From positions 310,001 to 374,000 of the forward strand of contig JAIXWF010000013.1 in assembly GCA_027482185.1 (NCBI GenBank): a stretch of 64,000 nt of DNA, given 5' to 3'. The notes below the pieces were generated by a model. It worked only from the letters and a program-made list of their open reading frames with translations, searched no databases and was not told the origin of the DNA. A program made the translations under genes and the position numbers. Below are positions 9,107 to 17,655 of this stretch, one piece after another (within the stretch, counting starts at the first letter, position 1; each line of letters begins with the position of its first letter). The stretch is from Opitutaceae bacterium. Its GTDB lineage: Bacteria > Verrucomicrobiota > Verrucomicrobiia > Opitutales > Opitutaceae.

Positions 9107-9952
9107 TCAGTCCGTCACGCCGCCGAGGATCAGCAGCACGGTATTCAGGTTGAAGAGGGCGTGGGCGACGATCGGGGTGCCGATGCGGCCGGTGCGCTCG
9201 TAGGCGAGGGAGAAAATCACGGCGAGCACCACGAGCGGGGCGAGGCTCGTGAGCCCGCGCAGCGTGGACCAATCGACGTGCAGGGCGCCGAAACAGAGTG
9301 CCGGCGCGACGAGGGCGAAGCGCCGGGCGAGGCGGGTGCGGAGGTAACGGAAAAGGCCGGCGCGGAAAACGAGTTCCTCCGTGACCGGCGCGATGAGGAC
9401 GGCGAGCGCGACCATGATGGCCAGCGTGACGGGCGACTCGGCGTCGGCGAACATCCGGATCAGATCCTGGCGTTCCGCGGGCAGGCCGGCCGCGTGCAAC
9501 ATCAGTTCCCAGAGTTTGGCGGTGCCGACGAGGAGCGGGAGGGCCATCAGGAAAACGCCCGCGCCGGCAACGAGATCCCTCCGGCCGATGCGCGGCAGTT
9601 CGGGCGGCGACGGCACGAGCGGGTGCCGGTTGAGGACGAGGTGGAACAAGAAGTAGCCGCCGAGCATGCCGAGTTGGGCCGCGGCGCCGCCGGCGACAGT
9701 GACAGCGTCGCCCGCGAGGCCGGCGGTGCGCGCGAGTTTGGTGCCGGCAAGGGCGACGATCGTACTCGTCACCATGACCGCGAGGAGCAACGCCGCGAAA
9801 TCCGTCACGGGCAATTCCCACGCGGGCAAACGCACTTCGGCGGGCTGCGCCCGCGCGGCCGGAGAGAGGACGTGGCGCCAAAGCAGGACCGCGCCGGCGA
9901 ACAGGAGGACCAGTTCGGCGGCGACGACCACGACGGGCAGCGATTCCGGCAT
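9107..9952 (-). CDS. CPBP-family intramembrane glutamic endopeptidase
   Basis: 281 residues with about eight hydrophobic segments. The three CPBP/Rce1 motifs are present in order: EELVFRAGLFRYL (EExxxR), FGALHVDW (FxxxH), and VAHALFNLN (HxxxN). These supply the catalytic Glu and metal/water-coordinating His residues inside the membrane. The start is CAT 9950-9952 (MPESLPVVVV), leading straight into a membrane segment; the much longer frame upstream is shadow of pyrC. It sits 53 bases downstream of pyrC. The substrate is unknown; family members process prenylated proteins or bacteriocin-related peptides. Confidence 0.85.
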   Translation of the reverse strand: MPESLPVVVVAAELVLLFAGAVLLWRHVLSPAARAQPAEVRLPAWELPVTDFAALLLAVMVTSTIVALAGTKLARTAGLAGDAVTVAGGAAAQLGMLGGYFLFHLVLNRHPLVPSPPELPRIGRRDLVAGAGVFLMALPLLVGTAKLWELMLHAAGLPAERQDLIRMFADAESPVTLAIMVALAVLIAPVTEELVFRAGLFRYLRTRLARRFALVAPALCFGALHVDWSTLRGLTSLAPLVVLAVIFSLAYERTGRIGTPIVAHALFNLNTVLLILGGVTD

Positions 9953-10005
9953 GACGGGAGTCGAACGGACGCGGGGCCGGCCGCAAGGCCGGACCTCACC
10001 CTGTC

Positions 10006-11301
10006 TCAGCGGGAGACGATCTTGCCGTCGGCGAAGACGATCTTGCCGCCGACGACCGTGGTGCGGACGCGGCCGGTGAGCGTTTGGCCGGACCAGGGGG
10101 AATTGCTCGATTTGCTGAAGCCGGCCTTGGCGTCGTAGCGCCATTTCTCGTCGGGATCGAAAAGGCAGAGGTCGGCGTCCGCGCCTTCCGCCAACGTGCC
10201 GGCGGGCAAATTCATCAATTTCGCGGGCCGGCGCGTCATCAGGTCGACGACGAAGGGCAGCTTGAAACGGTTTTGCCGGACGAGGATCTCCAACGTGACG
10301 GGCAGGGCCGTCTCCAGACCGAGGATACCGTTGGGCGCGTAGTCGAATTCCTTGTCCTTCTCGTAGTCGGTGTGCGGCGCGTGGTCGGTGGCGACGATGT
10401 CGAGGGTGCCGTCGCGCAGGCCGGCGATGAGGGCCTGGCGGTCCGCCTCGGTGCGGAGCGGCGGGTTCATCTTGAAGTTGGTGTCGTAGGTCGCGAGCGC
10501 GTCGTCGGTGAGGGCGAGGTGGTGCGGCGTGGCTTCGGCGGTGACCTTGACGCCGCGGAGCTTGGCGCGGCGGATGATGTCGACGGAGAAGCGCGACGAG
10601 ATGTGCTGCAGGTGGATGTGCGCGCCGGTGTATTCGGAGAGGATGACGTTGCGGGCAACGATCAGGTCTTCGGCGGCGTTGGGCCAGCCGCGGAGGCCGA
10701 GGCGGGTCGACATGACGCCTTCGTTCATGACGGCGCCCTGGGTCATGGAATGGTCCTGGCAGTGGTCCATGACGGGCAGGTCGAACATCTTCGCGTACTC
10801 GACGGCGCGCCGCATGAGGTCGTTGGACTGGACGCAGTCGCCGTCGTCGGTGATGGCGACGACGCCGGCGCGTTTGAGCGAGCCGATGGGGGCGAGGGCC
10901 TGGCCCTTCATGCCGACGGTGATGCAGCCGGTGGGGTAGACGCGGACGACGGCATCGCGGGCGATGACGTCCTTCATCAACTGGATGGTGCCGGCGTTGT
11001 CCGCGACGGGGGACGTATTCGGCATGCAAATGACCGAAGTGAAACCGCCGGCGGCGGCGGCGCGGGAGCCGGTGCCGATGGTTTCCTTGTGGGCCTGGCC
11101 GGGTTCGCGGAAATGGACGTGGATGTCGACGAGGCCGGGGCAGGCGACGAGGCCGGCGGCGTCGATCACCTTGGCGCGTTTCTTCGCGGCGGCGGAGAGC
11201 GACGGGACGAATTTGCCGGCTTCAATGCAGACATCGCCGGCGGCGTCGCGTTTGGCGGCGGGGTCGATGACGCGGGCGTTTTTGATCCAGAGGGAAGACA
11301 T
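10006..11301 (-). CDS. pyrC: Dihydroorotase
   Basis: 431 residues, class I dihydroorotase, converting carbamoyl-aspartate to dihydroorotate in pyrimidine synthesis. The metal-binding HVHFREPG is at 61-68, CMPNTSP follows, and the ATDHAPH motif with the catalytic Asp is present, so this is an active enzyme and not the inactive PyrX-type partner of ATCase. It follows pyrB by 59 bases, an order (R, B, C) seen in many bacteria. Confidence 0.95.
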   Translation of the reverse strand: MSSLWIKNARVIDPAAKRDAAGDVCIEAGKFVPSLSAAAKKRAKVIDAAGLVACPGLVDIHVHFREPGQAHKETIGTGSRAAAAGGFTSVICMPNTSPVADNAGTIQLMKDVIARDAVVRVYPTGCITVGMKGQALAPIGSLKRAGVVAITDDGDCVQSNDLMRRAVEYAKMFDLPVMDHCQDHSMTQGAVMNEGVMSTRLGLRGWPNAAEDLIVARNVILSEYTGAHIHLQHISSRFSVDIIRRAKLRGVKVTAEATPHHLALTDDALATYDTNFKMNPPLRTEADRQALIAGLRDGTLDIVATDHAPHTDYEKDKEFDYAPNGILGLETALPVTLEILVRQNRFKLPFVVDLMTRRPAKLMNLPAGTLAEGADADLCLFDPDEKWRYDAKAGFSKSSNSPWSGQTLTGRVRTTVVGGKIVFADGKIVSR

Positions 11302-11360
11302 CGGGGATGGGTCCGCGGGAGGCGCAGGAGTCGCGAAAAGGGAAGGAGGCGGGCGCCGGT

Positions 11361-12305
11361 TTACTCGACGGGCATGACGGACTCGGGCTGGCCGCCGGCG
11401 CAGAGGTAGAGGACGGCCATGCGGACGGCGATGCCGTTGGTGACCTGCTCGAGGATCACGCTGCGTTCGCCGTCGGCGAGTTCGCTGTCGATCTCGACGC
11501 CGCGGTTGATCGGGCCCGGGTGCATGATGATCGCCTTGGGGTTGAGCCAGGAGGCGCGGGTCTTGTTGAGCCCGAACATGCTCGTGTATTCGCCGAGCGA
11601 AGGGAAATGGCCGGCGGCCTGGCGCTCGTGCTGGATGCGGAGGAGCATGACGACCTCGGCGTCGGCCAGCGCGGATTTCAGATCGTGGGAAACCTTGACG
11701 CCCATCTCGGTGAACCAGCCGGGCACGAGGGTGGAGGGGCCGACGAGCGTGACGGCGGCGCCGAGCTTGGTGAGGGCGTGAATGTTGGAGCGGGCGACGC
11801 GGCTGAAGAGAATGTCGCCGAGGATGACGACCTTGCGGCCCTTGAGGCTGCCGAGGTGCTCGAGCATCGTGAACGTGTCGAGCAGGCCCTGGGTCGGATG
11901 CTCATGGGCGCCGTCGCCGGCGTTGATCACGGGGATGTCGAGGATGCGGGAAAGGTAGAGCGGGGAGCCGGCGGCGGCGTGCCGGATGACGATCATGTCG
12001 GCCTGCAGGGCCTGGATGTTTTCGGCAGTGTCGCGAAGGGTCTCGCCCTTGGTGGTGCTGGAGCTGGCGGCGTCGAAGGCGATGACATCGGCGCTGAGGC
12101 GCTTGGCGGCCATGTCGAAGGCCATGCGCGTGCGCGTGCTGGGCTCGAGGAAGAGATTGACGATCGTCTTGCCGCGGAGGGCGGGGACCTTCTTCACGCT
12201 CCGCTGCAGGGTGCGTTTGAACGCGGCGGCGGTGGTGTGGATCTGCCCGATTTCCTCGAGGGTCAGTTCCTCGATGGTGAGCAGGTGGCGGCGGTTCCAG
12301 GGCAT
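11361..12305 (-). CDS. pyrB: Aspartate carbamoyltransferase catalytic subunit
   Basis: 314 residues. The start is CAT 12303-12305 (MPWNRRHLLTIEEL); the frame's earlier ATG is inside pyrR and adds low-complexity residues. Carbamoyl-phosphate binding motif EPSTRTRMAFDMA, the HEHPTQGLLD loop and MHPGPINRGVEI are all present. It begins 19 bases after pyrR. No pyrI-like regulatory subunit is adjacent, and with pyrR present regulation is probably at the RNA or PRPP/UMP level. Confidence 0.95.
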   Translation of the reverse strand: MPWNRRHLLTIEELTLEEIGQIHTTAAAFKRTLQRSVKKVPALRGKTIVNLFLEPSTRTRMAFDMAAKRLSADVIAFDAASSSTTKGETLRDTAENIQALQADMIVIRHAAAGSPLYLSRILDIPVINAGDGAHEHPTQGLLDTFTMLEHLGSLKGRKVVILGDILFSRVARSNIHALTKLGAAVTLVGPSTLVPGWFTEMGVKVSHDLKSALADAEVVMLLRIQHERQAAGHFPSLGEYTSMFGLNKTRASWLNPKAIIMHPGPINRGVEIDSELADGERSVILEQVTNGIAVRMAVLYLCAGGQPESVMPVE

Positions 12306-12324
12306 GGCGGAGAAGGACGAAGGA

Positions 12325-12891
12325 TCAGAGCGCGGAGGCGTTGGCCGCGGGGCCGGCGGGGATGAGGCGGATGGTGTCGCGGCGGGGCGACTTGGGGTCG
12401 AGGTGGACGACGACCTTTTCGTCGGCGGCGGGGGCGACGGAGAGCCCGACAAAATCGGCGGCGAGCGGGAGGCGGCGGCCGCCGCGGTCGACGAGGACGG
12501 CGAGTTCGACCTTGGTCGGGCGGCCGTGGTCGAAGAGTTCGTCGAGGGCGGCCTTGACGGTGCGGCCGGAGAAGAGGACGTCGTCGACGAGAATCACATC
12601 GGCGCCGTGGACATCGCCGGGGATCTGAGTCGGGGCGAATTCCTTGGGGATGGGGTGGCGGCCGATGTCGTCGCGGTGGAAGGAGATGTCGATGGTGCCG
12701 ACCTTGACGGGGAGCCGGTAGGGGGCGGCGGCGAGGGCGAGGCCGAGGCGGCGGGCGAGCTCGATGCCGCCGTTGGCGACGCCGAGGAGGAGGACGGTTT
12801 TGCCGCCGCGGTGGCGTTCGGCAATGCCGGCGGCGAGCTGCGCGAGCGCAGCCCGGATCTCTGCGGGTCCCATGGTCTTTGCGTTGGCCAC
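12325..12891 (-). CDS. pyrR: Bifunctional pyr operon regulator / uracil phosphoribosyltransferase PyrR
   Basis: 188 residues. The PRPP-binding loop VILVDDVLFSGRT is at 99-111, with the preceding GTIDISFHRDDIG region typical of PyrR. Family members bind pyr mRNA in a UMP-dependent way and cause attenuation, and can make UMP from uracil. It is the first gene of pyrR-pyrB-pyrC. I looked for a PyrR binding loop and an attenuator in the leader (12892-13000, minus strand) and saw no convincing one. Confidence 0.92.
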   Translation of the reverse strand: MANAKTMGPAEIRAALAQLAAGIAERHRGGKTVLLLGVANGGIELARRLGLALAAAPYRLPVKVGTIDISFHRDDIGRHPIPKEFAPTQIPGDVHGADVILVDDVLFSGRTVKAALDELFDHGRPTKVELAVLVDRGGRRLPLAADFVGLSVAPAADEKVVVHLDPKSPRRDTIRLIPAGPAANASAL

Positions 12892-13004
12892 CGCGCAGGG
12901 TTGTGACGTTCCGGTGAAGGCGAGGGAAGGCTTTTTTGGAATCGGGCGGCTGAGGGGTAAGGATCGGCGGTTTTGGGTATGCGGCGCGGATCAGGGCGTT
13001 GCTG

Positions 13005-13064
13005 GTAGGGGCGCGGCTTGTCCGCGACCGGTCGGGGCAGGGCGCGCACGAGGCGCGCCCCTAC
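13005..13064. repeat. Palindromic element with GTAGGGGCG ends, copy A (60 bp)
   Basis: The element starts GTAGGGGCGCG and ends CGCGCCCCTAC, an inverted repeat, with an internal GCACGAG word near the right arm. Two relatives are at 31103-31154 and 42234-42284. It lies in the 277-base gap between pyrR and the GntR gene, which otherwise shows only the GntR promoter region. Confidence 0.75.
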
Positions 13065-13131
13065 AGGGTCGGCATTCCGAAGGCTTTGCGGCGCGAGAGC
13101 GTGAAGGGGAGAGCAAATTCGAACTATTGGC

Positions 13132-13165
13132 TTGCCTGTACTAACCGTACTAGTGCATATAGTAC
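13132..13165 (+). promoter_or_regulatory. Promoter and palindromic operator of the GntR gene
   Basis: GTACTA (13147-13152) and TAGTAC (13160-13165) form a perfect inverted repeat with a 7-base spacer. TATAGT at 13158-13163 overlaps its right arm and could be the -10, with TTGCCT (13132-13137) as a weak -35 at long spacing. The operator ends 3 bases before the ATG at 13169, so a transcript from this promoter would be leaderless or nearly so. This placement fits autorepression by the YtrA-type regulator encoded next. Confidence 0.6.
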
Positions 13166-13168
13166 AGC

Positions 13169-13552
13169 ATGCTCCCGTTCACCGTCGAACTGAAGCCGGG
13201 TCTGCCGGTCGCGGAACAGATTCTGTTCGCGGTGAAAAAGGCGGTGGTGACGGGGCAGTTGCGGCCGGGGGATCGGTTTCCGTCGGTGCGGGTGCTGAGC
13301 CTCGAATTGAAGGTAAATCCGAACACGGCGCACAAGGTCGTGGCGGCGCTGGTGGCGGAGGGGGTGCTCGTGACGACGCCGGCCGTGGGCAGCGTGGTGG
13401 CGGAGCGGGAACCGGGCGGACGCCGCGAGCGCACGGAATTGCTCGGCGCGGAGGTCGAATGGCTGGTGGTCGAGGCGAAGAAACTCGGGCTCGAGCTCGA
13501 GGACGTGCAGGCGGCGCTGGCGGCGCATTGGAAGCGCCTCGGCGGGAAGTGA
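13169..13552 (+). CDS. GntR-family (YtrA-type) transcriptional regulator
   Basis: 127 residues: an N-terminal winged helix-turn-helix (VAEQILFAVKKAVVTGQLRPGDRFPSVR then NPNTAHKVVAALVAEGVLVT, split here into two motifs) and a short C-terminal helical dimerisation tail instead of a ligand domain. That size is typical of the YtrA subfamily, which usually represses an adjacent ABC transporter. The ABC ATPase follows 43 bases downstream on the same strand, and a perfect palindrome overlaps the promoter. There is essentially no room for a ribosome-binding site on a transcript starting at the predicted position. Confidence 0.9.
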   Translation: MLPFTVELKPGLPVAEQILFAVKKAVVTGQLRPGDRFPSVRVLSLELKVNPNTAHKVVAALVAEGVLVTTPAVGSVVAEREPGGRRERTELLGAEVEWLVVEAKKLGLELEDVQAALAAHWKRLGGK

Positions 13553-13595
13553 GCGGGCGGAAGCAACGATTTCAAAACCAGGAGAGCGCAGAACC

Positions 13596-14510
13596 ATGAA
13601 CATCATCGAAACGGAAAACCTGACCCGGCGTTTCGGCCGGAACGACGCGGTGAACGGCCTGAACCTGGCGGTGCCGGAGGGCAGCACGGTCGCGCTGCTC
13701 GGAGCCAACGGAGCGGGCAAGACGACGACGCTGAAGCTCCTGATGAACCTCTTGCAGCCGACGGCCGGCTCGGCGCGCGTGCTGGGCGCCGACTCGCGGC
13801 GGCTCGGCGAGAAGGAATTCGCGCAGATCGGCTACGTCTCGGAAAACCAGGAGTTGCCGCTGTGGATGACGGTGCGGCAGTTGCTCGATTACTGCCGGAA
13901 TTTTTATCCGACCTGGGACCGCGACCTCGAGGCGACGCTGCTTAAGCAGTTCGCGTTGCCCACGGACCGGCCGCTGAAGCAATTGTCCCGCGGCATGACG
14001 ATGAAGGCGGCGTTGCTGTCGTCGCTGGCCTATCGGCCGAAGCTGCTGGTGCTGGACGAGCCCTTCAGCGGGCTCGATCCGCTGATGCGGGACGAGTTCA
14101 TCTCGGGCGTGCTAGAAGTGTCGGCCACGGGGCAATGGACGGTGGTGGTGTCGTCGCACGACATCGGCGAGGTGGAACGCCTGGCGGACCGGGTGGCGAT
14201 GCTGGACGCGGGGCGACTGCGGCTGGACGAGACGACGGAGGCGTTGCTGGGCCGTTTCCGGCGGATCGAGGCGACGCTGGACGAGGCGCCGGCGGCGCTG
14301 CCGGCAGGCCTGCCGACGGCGTGGCGGGAGGTCGAGCACGCGGGGCGGGTGATCCGGTTTGTGGATACGGCGTATGCGCGCGAGGCGACGGAGGCGGCGT
14401 GCCGGCGGCTCTTTCCGGACGCGGCGGTGGTCGCGCAGCCGATGGCGTTGCGGGACATTTTCATCGTGCTGGCGCGGCAGGCGCGGGGAGCGGCGGAGGC
14501 GGCGGCGTGA
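13596..14510 (+). CDS. ABC transporter ATP-binding protein (YtrB-like)
   Basis: 304 residues. Walker A GANGAGKTT at 36-44, Walker B LLVLDEPFSGLD near 149-160, and the switch His in VVSSHDIGE. The signature is altered to LSRGMTMK, which is common in the YtrB/CcmA-like branch. The last about 90 residues form a C-terminal extension. An AGGAG site lies about 11-15 bases before the start. It powers the two permeases encoded next, and its stop overlaps the first permease start. Confidence 0.9.
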   Translation: MNIIETENLTRRFGRNDAVNGLNLAVPEGSTVALLGANGAGKTTTLKLLMNLLQPTAGSARVLGADSRRLGEKEFAQIGYVSENQELPLWMTVRQLLDYCRNFYPTWDRDLEATLLKQFALPTDRPLKQLSRGMTMKAALLSSLAYRPKLLVLDEPFSGLDPLMRDEFISGVLEVSATGQWTVVVSSHDIGEVERLADRVAMLDAGRLRLDETTEALLGRFRRIEATLDEAPAALPAGLPTAWREVEHAGRVIRFVDTAYAREATEAACRRLFPDAAVVAQPMALRDIFIVLARQARGAAEAAA

Positions 14511-16063
14511 ACCCGACCCTGGCGATTGTCCGCAAGGACCTGCGCCGGCTCGGGCCGGCGGCGGCGCTGTGGACGCTGATGCAGGCAGGAGTGACGCTGT
14601 GGCTGCGGCAGGCGACTTGGCCCGAGACCAGGCCGGACCTCAAAGCGGCGACGGAATGGATGCGGCGGACGGAATCGTTCGTGACGGCGGCGGGCGTGCT
14701 CATGGCGGTGATGCTGGTGCTGCTCGCGGGCGCGTTGGTGCTCGAGGACCGAGTCGCGGGATCGACTTCGTTTTGGCAAACGCGTCCGATCGGCGGCCGG
14801 CGGTTGCTGGGCGCGAAGGTGCTGACGGCGGTTTTGCTTTTCGGAGTGCTGCCGTTGGCGGTGATGATGCCGGTCTGGTTCGGGATCGGATTGACGGCGG
14901 CGGAAACGGCGCAGGCGGCGTGGCTGCTGGGGTCGTCGATCGCGGTGCTGGTGCTGGGGGCCCTCTGCCTGGCGGGATTGGTCCGGAACATCGGCGAGAT
15001 GGCGTTTGCGGCGCTGGTGACGTTTGCGCTGACGGTGCTGGGGTTCAGCGCAACGGGAACCGGCAAGGTGGACGAGGCCGGGGTGCTGGAGACGAAGATG
15101 TACCTGGGCATCGCGCTGCTTTTGGCGGGCGCGGCGGTCTTGCTGTTGCGGCAATATGCCAATCGGCACACGGAGCGGCACTGGATCGCGGCGGTGGCGG
15201 GCCTCGCGGCGGTGATCGGGCTGCAAGCGGCGTGGCGTTGGGACTGGATCGCGCATTTACCGGAGCCGGAATTGGCGGCGGCGGATCGGGCGATGGTGCC
15301 CGAGTTGCGGAAACTCGTGACGCCGGCGGAGGCGGGCGTACCGCGGGCGCTGTTCCTGACATTGCCCGCGGCCGCGGAAAACGGCGAGGCGGTCGGACCG
15401 TGGACCGGGCAGGGCACCTTGCGTTGGGCGGACGGCCGGAGTGCCGCGTGGCGGCTCACGCCGGGCGGACTGTGGGGCGACGAGGCGGCGATCCGGTTGG
15501 CGGGCGTGCGCCCGGGCAGCGGACCGTTGCCGTGGAATATGGCGCTGAGTTTTACGGCGCCGCCGGAGGGTGCGCCCTGGCCGCGGGCGGGCGAAGCGCA
15601 TTTCGCGGGCGAGATCGGGCTGGCGCGTTACCGCTGGCAGGTCCTGCACCGCGTGCCGGTGCGCGACGGCGTCGCGGCCGCCAACGGCCCCGCCCGCCTG
15701 CGGATCATCGGCTGGGTGCCGGACGCGCCGGCGAGCCTGCTGATCGAGGAAAGCGATTCGGGCGTGCGCCCCTTCGGCTCGCGCGAACTGCGGGCGCGGG
15801 ATCCGCAGCGGCGCGATGCGTTTTTGCTCGTGAACGAAAGGCTAGGGATCGTGAAGGCGTTGCATCCGCGGGATCTCGGCAACGCGGGATTCAGCGGCGT
15901 GCGGCACGGGTTGCGGGTGCTCGAGACCTCGGTGCCGCGGGGGCAGGCGGCCGACTGGGCCGAGGGCGCGGTCCTCGTGCAAGTACGGTTCGACCGGATA
16001 CGGAGCTTCGATCGGAAACTGGAAAACGTGCCGCTGGCGCTCGGGCAGGAGGAAAAACCATGA
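14507..16063 (+). CDS. ABC transporter permease with large extracytoplasmic domain (paralogue 1)
   Basis: 518 residues. The start is the GTG at 14507 that overlaps the ATPase stop (GTGA), implying translational coupling. The first half has about seven hydrophobic segments. The word FWQTRPIGGRRLLGAK after the second segment matches FWRTRPISGARLLAAK in the next gene, so the two permeases are paralogues. Residues from about 250 on are a soluble, presumably extracytoplasmic, region of about 270 residues. The substrate is unknown. Confidence 0.75.
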   Translation: MNPTLAIVRKDLRRLGPAAALWTLMQAGVTLWLRQATWPETRPDLKAATEWMRRTESFVTAAGVLMAVMLVLLAGALVLEDRVAGSTSFWQTRPIGGRRLLGAKVLTAVLLFGVLPLAVMMPVWFGIGLTAAETAQAAWLLGSSIAVLVLGALCLAGLVRNIGEMAFAALVTFALTVLGFSATGTGKVDEAGVLETKMYLGIALLLAGAAVLLLRQYANRHTERHWIAAVAGLAAVIGLQAAWRWDWIAHLPEPELAAADRAMVPELRKLVTPAEAGVPRALFLTLPAAAENGEAVGPWTGQGTLRWADGRSAAWRLTPGGLWGDEAAIRLAGVRPGSGPLPWNMALSFTAPPEGAPWPRAGEAHFAGEIGLARYRWQVLHRVPVRDGVAAANGPARLRIIGWVPDAPASLLIEESDSGVRPFGSRELRARDPQRRDAFLLVNERLGIVKALHPRDLGNAGFSGVRHGLRVLETSVPRGQAADWAEGAVLVQVRFDRIRSFDRKLENVPLALGQEEKP

Positions 16064-17655
16064 ACCTGATTTTCGCCGTGGTACGGAAGGATGCCCGCGC
16101 CTTGGCCGGCCGCATGGCTTGGTGGCTGGGCCTGATGGTCCTGAAGCTGGCGGTCGGGGCGTGGCTGTTTTTGAGCCCCGACGTGACGCGGGCGATGTTC
16201 GATAAGGCGGGCTACGCGCTGATCGTGCTGGCGCTGACGGAGGGCGCGCTGCTGTTTCTGCTCGCGGCTTTGCTGGTGCGGGAGGATGCGCCGGCCGGGG
16301 AAAATACGTTCTGGCGAACGCGGCCGATTTCCGGGGCGCGATTGCTCGCGGCCAAGATGACGGGGGCGTTCCTCCTGCTCGTGTTGCCGGCGATCGCGAC
16401 GTCGCTGCCGTGGTGGCTGCTGGCGGGGGGGATGGACGCGACGGCGTTACTGCGGGCGGGCGCGCTGATGTTGGGGGTGCAGGCGGCGGTGATTTTGCCG
16501 GCGGTGATGATGGCGGCGGTGACGGACTCGCTCGGCCGGATGTTGGTTTATTCGGTGCTGTTGCTGGGGGTGGGCAGTTTGTTCGCGGGCTACGTGGGCG
16601 TGTTCGTGGCGGCGCCGAGCCAGAGTGCCGAGGAAGGGAATTGGCGGCTATGGGTGTGGGCCGGAGGCGCGGCGGTAACGGCGATGGCGATCGTATTGGC
16701 GCAGTATCTCGGCCGGCGACCGTACCGCGCGGCGCTGACCGCGGTGTTGGGCTTGGGTGCGGCGTTGGGGTTGGCGCGGTGGTGGCCGTACTCCCCGGCG
16801 TCGATGGCGGCGGGCGGGGCCTTGGAGCTGAGGCTGGGGGAGGGAACGATCTCGCCGCAGAACCCGCGGGAGCGGGCAATCGCCGCGGTGACCCTGGCCA
16901 CGGAATTGCGGGGCGCCGAGCCGGGGCAGTTCGCCGTCGGCGATGCGATCAGGACGGAGTGGCGATTGGCCGACGGCGGAACGAGTGCCGGCTTGGGCGG
17001 AGGATTTATGCCCGGGCACGCGCCGGCGCGGCGGGAAGTTGCGCGGGCGCTCGGCTTCGGGGAGCCGGAAAAAGCGGCGGCATCCGATCCGGCGGTGCGG
17101 ACCGAATTGCGGCTGGTTGCATGGGCCGACCGGCGGATGCTGGAGCGGCTGCGGGCGGGGCCGGCCGCGCTCGCCGTGACCGCCGACGTGTCGTTGTTGC
17201 GTCCGGTGCCGGCGGCGTCGGCGTCCTTCGCGCCCGGGACGACGGTGCGCGGCGGCGGGCGATCGACGCGGGTGCTGGGGATCGTGCGACGCGACGGGGA
17301 CCGGCAGCTGCCGCTCGCGCGCCTGCTGCAGACCGAGTTGGCGAGCGTGCCCGACGGCATGATCATCGGGTCCTTGCGCAATCGCCGCGGCGCCGCTTAC
17401 GCGGGGATAGCGCCGCTCTTTCTGGTGCAACGCGAGACGGCGGCGGTGCGGGCGTTGAACGCGGGCTCGACGATCAATCTGCTCGTGGCCGGCGTGCTGC
17501 TGACGTTGGGCGAGGCGACATTGGACGCGGGGAGTTACGACGGGGCGACGCTGGCGCTCATCGACTGGCGGGAGGAGCGGCGCGTGCGGGTCGAAACGAA
17601 GAGCGATCCGGTGCGGCTGATCTGGGCGGAGCCGAAAGGTGCGGCGGCGCGCTAG
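16060..17655 (+). CDS. ABC transporter permease with large extracytoplasmic domain (paralogue 2)
   Basis: 531 residues. The ATG at 16060 overlaps the upstream stop (ATGA). About seven membrane segments fill residues 15-245, with the shared FWRTRPISGARLLAAK motif near 86-101. A soluble domain follows to residue 531. It probably forms a heterodimer with paralogue 1 under the GntR-regulated ATPase. Its stop codon interlocks with the stop of the convergent creatininase gene. Confidence 0.75.
   Translation: MNLIFAVVRKDARALAGRMAWWLGLMVLKLAVGAWLFLSPDVTRAMFDKAGYALIVLALTEGALLFLLAALLVREDAPAGENTFWRTRPISGARLLAAKMTGAFLLLVLPAIATSLPWWLLAGGMDATALLRAGALMLGVQAAVILPAVMMAAVTDSLGRMLVYSVLLLGVGSLFAGYVGVFVAAPSQSAEEGNWRLWVWAGGAAVTAMAIVLAQYLGRRPYRAALTAVLGLGAALGLARWWPYSPASMAAGGALELRLGEGTISPQNPRERAIAAVTLATELRGAEPGQFAVGDAIRTEWRLADGGTSAGLGGGFMPGHAPARREVARALGFGEPEKAAASDPAVRTELRLVAWADRRMLERLRAGPAALAVTADVSLLRPVPAASASFAPGTTVRGGGRSTRVLGIVRRDGDRQLPLARLLQTELASVPDGMIIGSLRNRRGAAYAGIAPLFLVQRETAAVRALNAGSTINLLVAGVLLTLGEATLDAGSYDGATLALIDWREERRVRVETKSDPVRLIWAEPKGAAAR

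Noticed and set aside
9107-11029. A 640-codon minus-strand frame joining the CPBP protease to an upstream Arg/His-rich part
   Set aside because: The upstream 359 codons are an off-frame reading of pyrC; only the part from 9952 down has protein character.
12892-13004. PyrR-dependent attenuator in front of pyrR
   Set aside because: No terminator with T-run or PyrR-binding-loop-like sequence is visible on the minus strand of this leader.
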